This document shows, piece after piece, positions 1 through 5,896 of a DNA stretch of 14,742 nucleotides. The first letter of the stretch is position 1; the number at the start of each line of letters is the position of its first letter. The translations under genes were made by a program, and so were the position numbers. Under the pieces are notes generated by a model that saw nothing but the letters and a program-made list of their open reading frames with translations, was not told where the DNA came from and ran no database searches. The stretch is from Thermoproteales archaeon (lineage in GTDB: Archaea; Thermoproteota; Thermoprotei; Thermoproteales; Thermocladiaceae), in contig JAMOMD010000071.1 of assembly GCA_027068725.1 (NCBI GenBank), forward strand, positions 1 through 14,742. The letters are read 5' to 3'.

Positions 1-76
1 GAAGAATTGAAAGAAGAATCTTTCAAATATCACTAAGAAAAATACAAGAATAGCATTTACATCACTTCCGTTGGCT

Positions 77-763
77 ATGGAAGGGAGTAGTGTTTTACCT
101 ACTGCTTTTCTTGAGATTGAGATGTTGTATAAGATTTGTGTGCTAGCAATTATAATGAATTTAATAGTGTTACTGCTCGACATTGCGGGAGCTGGAGGAG
201 GTTATCGGCTAGTTATTGAAGAGTACAGTGGCACTATTACTATAACATCGTATAGTCTGCTACCAATAATGTATGCTCTATTGAGAATGACTTTCATTGG
301 TGGACTATTGGTAGCATTTCGAAATCTTGGCAAGGTTAGTCCTGATAGGTCGAGAAGAGTTGGATTCTATGGTTGTATCATAATTATTATTGGTCTTGTA
401 GTTATTCTATCTGTTGGTGTTTGGATTGCCTATCTTAGACTAAGCGGTGCGCTAACTAAGATTGTTAGGAATATGCATGCTCTTCAGCATACTTTGCTAA
501 CTCTTGCTACTGTGCTAGGTGTGGGCAAGCTTGCTGAAGTTATTGGATTCTTTCATGTTAGTTATGCACTATTTAAGCTTGGTAAGGAGCTTAATAGTGA
601 AATTGTTAGAATTGGAGCTGTTCTACTTGCCATATCTATTCTAGTGAGATTTTTTGCAAGTACTTTCACAATTGGTCTATTTTCTTTAATTGCAGAGATC
701 GTAGCTTGGGGGCTTGTGGGAGAAGGTTTTGCGAGTAGGTTAGGGTTCGTACGTCTAACGTAA
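77..763 (+). CDS. Multi-pass membrane protein of unknown function
   Basis: I do not recognise a family with confidence. The 228-residue product has about six hydrophobic stretches, roughly at residues 17-37, 60-81, 97-120, 139-165, 177-195 and 197-216. Short charged loops separate them, for example KVSPDRSRR near 87-94, so it should sit in the cytoplasmic membrane. No enzyme motif or conserved charged residue inside a helix is apparent. General layout recalls small archaeal DUF973/DUF996-like membrane proteins, but that is only an impression. The start is uncertain: TTG at 71, ATG at 77 and ATG at 122 (residue 16) are all possible, and no clear ribosome binding site helps. ATG 77 was chosen as the first ATG. 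The gene faces the minus-strand membrane gene at 822-1535, with 58 bp between their stop codons. It is intact, with its TAA just before 764. Confidence 0.75.
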   Translation: MEGSSVLPTAFLEIEMLYKICVLAIIMNLIVLLLDIAGAGGGYRLVIEEYSGTITITSYSLLPIMYALLRMTFIGGLLVAFRNLGKVSPDRSRRVGFYGCIIIIIGLVVILSVGVWIAYLRLSGALTKIVRNMHALQHTLLTLATVLGVGKLAEVIGFFHVSYALFKLGKELNSEIVRIGAVLLAISILVRFFASTFTIGLFSLIAEIVAWGLVGEGFASRLGFVRLT

Positions 764-821
764 AATCAGCGTCTCTACCTTTCCTCATTTATTCAGAGGA
801 CCGTCTTTTCATCATTATTGT

Positions 822-1535
822 CTATCTTCTCGTTTTTCGCTGTCTTTTAATCCTACGTGAGTATCGTATTGTCAGGTAGCTAGGCTTCAGGACTATGAAT
901 GCCAGCAGTAGCGATAGTGAGTATGCTAGGCTAAGGATCTTTGTCGTGTATGTGCAAGCTTCTGATAGTCTACTTACGGTCTCTATGCTCTCAGGTACTG
1001 TATTTAACACAAGGTAGTGCCTAACGATGAGGTCTACTGTAACTAGAGTTGTTGCAAGTATTGCTGCCTTAAGTATGCTGCTTGTGATGAAGTATGTGTT
1101 TGCGCTCTTTCTGGCCATGTAGAGTAGCAGTATGATGAATGCTAGACCTGACAAATATAGGATAGTCTCACAGAGTGGGTCTAGTGGAACAGTGTAGAAC
1201 CTTATGTACCAGATGCTGGGCACGTATGATAGGCCGTAGGGTGCGGTTGCGCTTTTGAATATTGATGCAGCGTAGATGTATGTCAAATCTCGCATTATTA
1301 GTAATGTTAATGTTATTATTGTCAGTATTTTCAGCACGTAATCTTCCTCGTAGAGTGCAAACATTATTAGAGATGCTAGTATTACAATGTTTGAAACAAG
1401 GTTAAGTATGACTAATGCAAGAATGTTAGAGAACTTCTGAACGTAGTATAGCCTTAATGTGCTGACATATGCGTGATACGTGAGTAGTAGTGCTGCACCA
1501 AGTGTACCAGTGCACTTTATTGTCCGCAATCTCAT
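822..1535 (-). CDS. Multi-pass membrane protein with basic C-terminal tail, unknown function
   Basis: The 237-residue product is rich in Leu, Ile and Tyr. It has about six predicted membrane segments, roughly at residues 8-28, 38-60, 68-88, 125-141, 150-175 and 195-217. It ends in a strongly basic tail (RRIKRQRKTRR), which suggests a cytoplasmic C-terminus by the positive-inside rule. No family is recognised. It lies 77 bp downstream of the second ABC permease on the same strand and could be read through from that operon. A TATA-like element at 1564-1573 (minus strand), however, sits about 30 bp ahead of the ATG and suggests its own promoter with a very short leader. An accessory role with the exporter upstream is possible only from location. 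The ATG at 1535 is the only reasonable start. Confidence 0.72.
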   Translation of the reverse strand: MRLRTIKCTGTLGAALLLTYHAYVSTLRLYYVQKFSNILALVILNLVSNIVILASLIMFALYEEDYVLKILTIITLTLLIMRDLTYIYAASIFKSATAPYGLSYVPSIWYIRFYTVPLDPLCETILYLSGLAFIILLLYMARKSANTYFITSSILKAAILATTLVTVDLIVRHYLVLNTVPESIETVSRLSEACTYTTKILSLAYSLSLLLAFIVLKPSYLTIRYSRRIKRQRKTRR

Positions 1536-1563
1536 TCTAGTGTTCAGCTAGGGTGAAGCTCAT

Positions 1564-1573
1564 CATTAAAGTA
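1564..1573 (-). promoter_or_regulatory. TATA-like promoter element for the 822-1535 gene
   Basis: The minus strand reads TACTTTAATG here, close to archaeal TATA boxes. Its centre is about 33 nt from the ATG at 1535, so initiation would fall within about 10 nt of the start codon. It gives the membrane protein a promoter separate from the ABC operon. Sequence inspection only. Confidence 0.4.
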
Positions 1574-1612
1574 TCAGTGCTCTGACGTATCATCACGAGA
1601 CTATTGTAGTCA

Positions 1613-2416
1613 TTACCATCTTAGTGGGACTCCTCTCTTTGCTATATGTCTTTCACAGAGCTTATGCATGAGGTATGTTGCAGCTATCTGACATGCTCCT
1701 GATAGTGCAAGTGCAGGTAGAAGAATGTTGGTAGGTACAGTGTTTGTGCCATATGCTGCTCTCATGATTTCTGTAACTAAGGTTACGGGAAGTGCCAGTC
1801 CAGCGATAGTGCTTGGAAATGCTGATACAGGAAGAAGAGAGCATACGGCTACAAATGCTTCAAGCATTCCAAGCCATACTTCGCTCAGTGTTGTGAATGT
1901 GTATAGACATGCGACAATCATGCCAAACAAGATGTGTGATATTACTAGTGCAGCAAGTCCAAGCACGAACATCGTGATTGAGTGTGGTATAAGCAGGGTC
2001 GGGCTTAGTCCTGTGTAGTACAGCACGATGAGTGCTGACAGTAGGTAACTTGGCATGCCTATTACAAAAATGTCAAAGAGCACGTTCGCTATCAGGTAGT
2101 GCAGAACACCAAGTCCACACTCTCTAAACATGTCAAATATTCCCTGACGTACATAGAACCTGAGAAACTCAGTACTCTCATGCATTCCACAGCTAACAAC
2201 AATTGCGGTAAGAAGACCAGGTAAGAAAGTTAGTAAGGCCTGTGACTTGCTCTTTGCTAGTAAAGCAACAGGGTTCAGTATAAACACAAACCATAGAGCA
2301 GCACTAAGTGCATACATTATCATTAGAGGAATGTAATAGAGACTTAATCGAAATCCAATATACATCAATGTTAATGCCCTCCTTACTAATCTAACAAGTA
2401 TTCTCACGCACATCAT
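1613..2416 (-). CDS. ABC-2 type transporter permease (second subunit)
   Basis: Likely membrane subunit of an ABC-2 type exporter, inferred mainly from position behind an ABC ATPase and another permease. The 267-residue product has a basic, cytoplasmic-looking N-terminus (RILVRLVRRAL). About six membrane segments follow, near residues 27-47, 62-78, 107-133, 145-173, 180-215 and 230-250. The loop between segments 2 and 3 (residues 85-103, containing RQGIFDMFRECG) matches in place and character the cytoplasmic coupling helix through which ABC-2 permeases contact the ATPase. The start ATG overlaps the stop of the upstream permease in an ATGA tetranucleotide (2413-2416), so translation is probably coupled. 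Two ATGs lie in tandem at the start. With the neighbouring permease it would form a heterodimer. The substrate cannot be told from sequence. Confidence 0.78.
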   Translation of the reverse strand: MMCVRILVRLVRRALTLMYIGFRLSLYYIPLMIMYALSAALWFVFILNPVALLAKSKSQALLTFLPGLLTAIVVSCGMHESTEFLRFYVRQGIFDMFRECGLGVLHYLIANVLFDIFVIGMPSYLLSALIVLYYTGLSPTLLIPHSITMFVLGLAALVISHILFGMIVACLYTFTTLSEVWLGMLEAFVAVCSLLPVSAFPSTIAGLALPVTLVTEIMRAAYGTNTVPTNILLPALALSGACQIAATYLMHKLCERHIAKRGVPLRW

Positions 2417-3243
2417 GTTAGCGCTGCACCCTGAGTTCTTGCTCTAGCCTCCGCAATCTTTGCAGTACCTGAGTACAGAAGAACATACAGTACCATCAGC
2501 ATTGTAAGTAAGGTAAGCGGTAAGGCCAGCTTTCCAGCAGCTCGTAGTAGCATATCTTGCAGTATTGTACACGTCTCAGGTAGTGGTGACGTGTATGCAA
2601 GTAACTTGAGAAAGAGTGGCACTATGGTGAGCGGTATAAATACGCCTGACCCAGCTAGTAGCATTGGCACAATTATTGAAGGTAGGATCCACAGTCTCTG
2701 TATCTTAGTAAGATAGGCCAATGGCACAATTATGCTAGACGCGTACAGTGACAAGAGAATGCAAGATAGCAAAAACACGGGGAGAAGATACGCGTAGATT
2801 AGCACTCCACCAAGTCCTTTGACTAGGTACAGAAGTGGAACTAGATAAATAGTCGCTACAGGAGTTGTAACTATCGACAATGCGATAGCATAGCTAATGT
2901 AGTACCTTACCAGTGTTGTGCTAAGAAGAACGTGATCAATAGCTCCACTAAACTTATCATCAACTATCTGCTGTGCAAAATCTGACATTGTCATCGTAGT
3001 CATAGATATGACTGCAGATAACGTAAACATTAATGTGAGAGCATCTTCTAAACTAAGCTTCTTACCAAATAACATGCTTAACCTATCAACGACATGTTCT
3101 ACACTAGTGTTCAATAGAACACTTGGCCCATATATTACAAAAAGACCAAAAAGTATGGAAAATATCCAAAGTGTTATAATTTCAGGAAATCTCTTTTTAA
3201 GAATTGTAATTTCACGATATAGAAGTGCCTGAAGCAGTCTCAT
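2413..3243 (-). CDS. ABC-2 type transporter permease (first subunit)
   Basis: Membrane subunit of an ABC-2 exporter. The 276-residue product begins with a short amphipathic cytoplasmic stretch (ALLYREITILKKRFPE, residues 6-21), as in DrrB/CcmB-like permeases. Membrane segments follow near residues 22-42, 67-86, 113-139, 146-176, 183-213 and 237-258. The loop around residues 92-110 (VDDKFSGAIDHVLLSTTL) resembles the family's 'E-x-G-T-L-E-x-L-L-x-T-P' coupling region before the third helix. The external segment at 43-66 is short. The ATG at 3243 lies five bases after the stop of the ABC ATPase, and the stop overlaps the next permease by four bases, which marks an operon. Likely a heterodimeric exporter with the downstream permease. 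Cargo unknown: lipids, peptides and drugs are all handled by this class. Confidence 0.85.
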   Translation of the reverse strand: MRLLQALLYREITILKKRFPEIITLWIFSILFGLFVIYGPSVLLNTSVEHVVDRLSMLFGKKLSLEDALTLMFTLSAVISMTTMTMSDFAQQIVDDKFSGAIDHVLLSTTLVRYYISYAIALSIVTTPVATIYLVPLLYLVKGLGGVLIYAYLLPVFLLSCILLSLYASSIIVPLAYLTKIQRLWILPSIIVPMLLAGSGVFIPLTIVPLFLKLLAYTSPLPETCTILQDMLLRAAGKLALPLTLLTMLMVLYVLLYSGTAKIAEARARTQGAALT

Positions 3244-3248
3244 TACTA

Positions 3249-4232
3249 CTAAGTTCTTCGCACTATGCTTATATAAACATCCTCTAACGTAGGCTCACTA
3301 AGTGATAGATCTAGAAGTTTCACATCTGTTTTCTTAACAATTTCAAATATTGTAGACATGATATCTTCTCTATTTGCTCTAATGTACATCGTCACGCTAA
3401 TGTAAGTATCTGCCTGACTTATTTCCTCTCTAATTATCTCAAATCTGTCACGCAATTTTAATAATAGTTCGCGAGCATTAGCTTGGCCTAGCTTCATACA
3501 TAATTTGCATACTGAACCTACGTAATTTCTCAGCTGTTCTATAGAACCTGAAATCACAACTTGACCATTGTTAATTATAGTTACCTCATGTGCTATCTGC
3601 TCGATCTCGTGCATGTTATGTCCCGTAACTAGTATAGTCCTTCCCTCTCTGGCCAGTGCTTGAAGTAGACTTCTTACTGTTCTAGCACTCTCAACATCTA
3701 AGCCAAGTGTTGGCTCATCTAATAATAATACTTCAGGATCTGTCATCAATGCTTTGGCTATTGCAAGTCTTGCACGCATGCCTAGACTATATGTATGGTA
3801 TGGTCTTGCTGCAGCACTTTCATCAAGTCCAACTAGCTCAAGTACTTGTCTGGCTCTTCTCTTTGCTTCTTTTATTGACATGCCTCTGAGCATTCCATAG
3901 AAGACCAAGTTCTCGAAACCACTTAGCAGGAGATAGAATCCGCGTGATACGTCTAGAACCACGCCAAGGATCTTGCGTACTTTCTCTGTCTCCTTCACGA
4001 CATCATGACCAAGGACTTCGACGCGGCCCTCATCAGGCAGCAGAAGTGTCGAGATTATTCTTAGTGTAGTCGTCTTACCCGCGCCATTAGGGCCAAGTAG
4101 TGCATGTATTGTTCCTTTACGTACTCGAAAAGTTACTCCACGTAGAGCCTCGACAATCTTCTTTCCACGTAGTCCTTCCCTGACTATGTACTTCTTGCGA
4201 AGATTCTCGACGATTATGGCATGGCTCGACAT
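3249..4232 (-). CDS. ABC transporter ATP-binding protein, DrrA/CcmA-like exporter type
   Basis: Energises the two permeases encoded directly downstream. The 327-residue protein carries Walker A (GPNGAGKT, residues 47-54), a signature motif of the YSLGM form (148-152), Walker B with catalytic Glu (VLLLDEP, 168-174), a D-loop (GLD, 177-179) and the switch histidine H205. The end (SLSEPTLEDVYISI, about 310-323) is typical of DrrA-type ATPases that pair with ABC-2 permeases. The accessory region at 230-327 is the usual C-terminal domain. The Q-loop is odd: where 'V-x-Q' is expected the sequence has V-L-D (D94), so the glutamine that senses the gamma-phosphate appears replaced. The ATG at 4232 lies six bases after the stop of the KaiC-like gene, so the two are almost certainly co-transcribed. 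Function as an exporter ATPase is secure; the substrate is unknown. Confidence 0.95.
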   Translation of the reverse strand: MSSHAIIVENLRKKYIVREGLRGKKIVEALRGVTFRVRKGTIHALLGPNGAGKTTTLRIISTLLLPDEGRVEVLGHDVVKETEKVRKILGVVLDVSRGFYLLLSGFENLVFYGMLRGMSIKEAKRRARQVLELVGLDESAAARPYHTYSLGMRARLAIAKALMTDPEVLLLDEPTLGLDVESARTVRSLLQALAREGRTILVTGHNMHEIEQIAHEVTIINNGQVVISGSIEQLRNYVGSVCKLCMKLGQANARELLLKLRDRFEIIREEISQADTYISVTMYIRANREDIMSTIFEIVKKTDVKLLDLSLSEPTLEDVYISIVRRT

Positions 4233-4238
4233 TGTGTG

Positions 4239-5018
4239 CTAGATTATTAGTGTGCTCACGTATGGTACATGAACGTTCTTGAGTGGTCCCTTGATGTATA
4301 CTCCTCGTCCTTTCTCTATACCTATCTCGTATATTCCGGGATCAACAGGCATCCACCTCATCTTCCTGATGAATATGTATCGCTTGAACTCTCCCGTCCC
4401 TGTCCTTGCAATACCCATGACGAAGACTCCAGCTGCTAGAAACTCCTCAACACCATAGCGCGATAGTGCATTACTTCCTGACGGTATCTCAGTCGTTATT
4501 ATAGTAGTCGTACCAACGTGCTTCTCTATGCCAAGCACAAGCGCTCTAATGTACTCTCTAAGTATCTGAACATCTTTCTCGAGCGTTACAAGTGGTGCAA
4601 TTGGATCGATGACTAGTCTTGTCGCATTTAGTCTACGTACATGCTCTGCGATTGACACAACTATGGACTTAGCTATCGCGGTTGGATCCTTCTCCCTAAT
4701 CTTCTCTATTAGATCAGGATCAGGAAAGAGAACCTCGAGAAGTCCCTGCTCTCTCAGGTACTCGATGTCCCATCCAAACATGTATGCTCCACGAACAAGC
4801 TGTGCATAGTCCTCGTCCACGGACACATATATACCTGGCTCTCCATGCCGTAGCGCACCATTTATCAGGAAGGTCAGTGAGAACAACGTCTTTCCTGTTC
4901 CTGTCTCTCCTGTCACTAGGTATGTTCTTCCTCTCAGTAGTCCACCACCAAGAATATCGTCAAGACCATCTATGCCTGTAGGAACAAGCTCATATGTTGG
5001 CTCACGTGCCACGTGCAC
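4239..5018 (-). CDS. KaiC-like RecA-superfamily ATPase (single domain)
   Basis: Single-domain archaeal KaiC/RadA-like ATPase of 259 residues. The N-terminal signature 'PTGIDGLDDILGGGL' (13-27) precedes Walker A (GETGTGKT, 37-44). A VDED stretch (67-70) lies where KaiC carries its catalytic acidic pair, and Walker B is RLVIDPI (134-140, D138). The segment 171-186 (TTIITTEIPSGSNALS) matches the family's strand ending in T-E. Such proteins hydrolyse ATP and oligomerise; in archaea they are linked to signalling and motility control, but the function here is unknown. It is the first gene of the operon with the ABC ATPase and two permeases (6-bp gap), so it may gate or regulate the exporter. The start is GTG: codon 1 at 5018 or codon 3 at 5012. 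The latter fits better with leaderless transcription from the TATA-like element at 5034-5045. Confidence 0.88.
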   Translation of the reverse strand: MHVAREPTYELVPTGIDGLDDILGGGLLRGRTYLVTGETGTGKTLFSLTFLINGALRHGEPGIYVSVDEDYAQLVRGAYMFGWDIEYLREQGLLEVLFPDPDLIEKIREKDPTAIAKSIVVSIAEHVRRLNATRLVIDPIAPLVTLEKDVQILREYIRALVLGIEKHVGTTTIITTEIPSGSNALSRYGVEEFLAAGVFVMGIARTGTGEFKRYIFIRKMRWMPVDPGIYEIGIEKGRGVYIKGPLKNVHVPYVSTLII

Positions 5019-5027
5019 ACATGTGTG
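5003..5027. promoter_or_regulatory. Palindrome cluster at the KaiC operon start (candidate operator)
   Basis: Two perfect CACGTG palindromes (5003-5008 and 5010-5015) are followed directly by a perfect 12-bp palindrome CACACATGTGTG (5016-5027). They cover the KaiC start codon and the expected transcription start. They lie in the divergent region shared with the AbrB-like regulator gene, a natural place for an operator. Part of the stretch is also coding, so the role is inferred. Confidence 0.4.
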
Positions 5028-5033
5028 TAATAG

Positions 5034-5045
5034 AGTTAAAAAACG
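5034..5045 (-). promoter_or_regulatory. TATA-like promoter element of the KaiC-ABC operon
   Basis: The minus strand reads CGTTTTTTAACT, a good T-rich archaeal TATA-like box. Its centre is about 22-28 nt ahead of the two possible GTG starts (5018, 5012), so the mRNA should be leaderless or nearly so. Inspection only. Confidence 0.45.
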
Positions 5046-5088
5046 TACTTATGACGCTAAGATAGTTTTAGTAGTAAGGGATCTCGCA

Positions 5089-5406
5089 TTGAGACGCGGT
5101 GCAAGAGGCTATGACATAACCTCACTGCCCTACAAGGTGAAGGTGTACATAAACAATCAAGTACTCATACCTGCAAAGCTAGTTCGTAGTCTAGGAATAA
5201 CAAACTGGAAGTACGCGGACATAGTGATACGTTACGGAAACAATACAATAGTAATAAAGAACGCCAAGCTCCTCAGGACGAGGCACACAGACTCTAGACA
5301 GTTTACAATACCTAAAGAAATTAGAGAAAAGTATGGTATAAAACCAGGCGACGAGATTGAAGTTTTAGAAATAAGAAAGCCATCCGAATCGTCTGCAGAG
5401 CAATGA
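5089..5406 (+). CDS. Tandem AbrB/MazE/SpoVT-fold DNA-binding protein
   Basis: Likely DNA-binding regulator of 105 residues. The C-terminal half (SRQFTIPKEIREKYGIKPGDEIEVLEI, about 69-95, read as two parts SRQFTIPKEIREKYG and IKPGDEIEVLEI) is a textbook AbrB swapped-hairpin motif. The N-terminal half also fits the pattern: NNQVLIPAKLVRSLGI (22-37) then ADIVI (43-47). One chain thus seems to hold two AbrB half-domains. AbrB proteins normally build the fold from two chains. The TTG at 5089 was chosen because AAGGG lies eight bases upstream and the sequence from there on is family-like. The reading frame is open back to 4972 but would run through the KaiC gene, so that extension is rejected. It diverges from the KaiC-ABC operon and overlaps the next gene by ATGA, so it may control either. 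A chromatin or antitoxin role is also possible. Confidence 0.82.
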   Translation: MRRGARGYDITSLPYKVKVYINNQVLIPAKLVRSLGITNWKYADIVIRYGNNTIVIKNAKLLRTRHTDSRQFTIPKEIREKYGIKPGDEIEVLEIRKPSESSAEQ

Positions 5407-5846
5407 TGCTCACTGTAGAAGATGTTTATAAAATAATGTCAAGCCTGTACGAGCTTGGCCTAGAGTGGTGTCTTGGTCCTGAGACATTGTTAAAAGTTAT
5501 TAGAGGCGAGGAGTTGAATACTCTTGACATAGCTGTATGCTATAGTGATATTGAGCAAGTACGTGCTAATTTCGATAAGTTGCGTGAGCTAAATATTACG
5601 AAGGTGTTTATGGTGCCATATGGAGGATTTTCTAGAAGGTGTGTGTATGTTCGTGCGCTTCCCTGCATATCTGTAGAAGATGCTGTTCTGAGCGTGATAG
5701 TTAAGGAGAACTGTGAATATTTTAATGTTGTTAAGAAACTTTTAGAACATTCTAAGAATAATCTAGATATGACTTATCTGAGAGTTATGTGTGAGAGACT
5801 TGGCATTTGCGATGTTTTATGTAGTAGTCTTGGTCTATGTCTATGA
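5403..5846 (+). CDS. Small cysteine-rich protein, possibly a degenerate nucleotidyltransferase-fold protein
   Basis: No firm family. The 147-residue protein starts at an ATG that overlaps the stop of the AbrB-like gene (ATGA, 5403-5406), so the two are translationally coupled. Its layout recalls small nucleotidyltransferase-fold proteins (AbiEii/DUF6036-like): a helix and 'G-P-E-T-L-L-K' (25-31) where GG-AL is usual, then 'LNTLDIAV' (38-45) where T-D-I-D is usual, then a helix, a strand (TKVFMVPY, 66-73), and 'SVEDAVLSVIVK' (90-101) recalling S-x-E-D-L-I-x-x-K. The second catalytic Asp of the motif is missing (D-I-A), so if related it is probably inactive. It contains nine cysteines (23, 46, 80, 88, 104, 130, 136, 140, 146) but no clear zinc-ligand spacing. 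Pairing with an AbrB-like protein invites a toxin-antitoxin reading, which is speculative. Confidence 0.7.
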   Translation: MMLTVEDVYKIMSSLYELGLEWCLGPETLLKVIRGEELNTLDIAVCYSDIEQVRANFDKLRELNITKVFMVPYGGFSRRCVYVRALPCISVEDAVLSVIVKENCEYFNVVKKLLEHSKNNLDMTYLRVMCERLGICDVLCSSLGLCL

Positions 5847-5896
5847 TTTTGAGTTGCGTAAAGTTGGAAAAGACTTGAGCATGTGCCTTAAGGTGA

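Noticed and set aside
1..53. Possible 3' end of an upstream gene (frames ending at 36 or 53)
   Set aside because: Two plus-strand frames and one minus-strand frame are all open and plausible over this short stretch, so no choice can be supported.
1725..2018. Plus-strand frame inside the second permease gene
   Set aside because: Shadow frame; the minus-strand permease has membrane segments and ATGA coupling.
2504..2525. Run of GTAAG/GGTAAGG words resembling the HTH operator
   Set aside because: It lies in the permease coding region and follows from Leu/Thr/Pro codons on the minus strand (CTTACC and similar). No inverted or phased arrangement was seen.
4972..5088. N-terminal extension of the AbrB-like gene back to 4972
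   Set aside because: It would overlap the KaiC start and its promoter, and the extra residues look like antisense translation. The TTG at 5089 has an AAGGG ahead of it.
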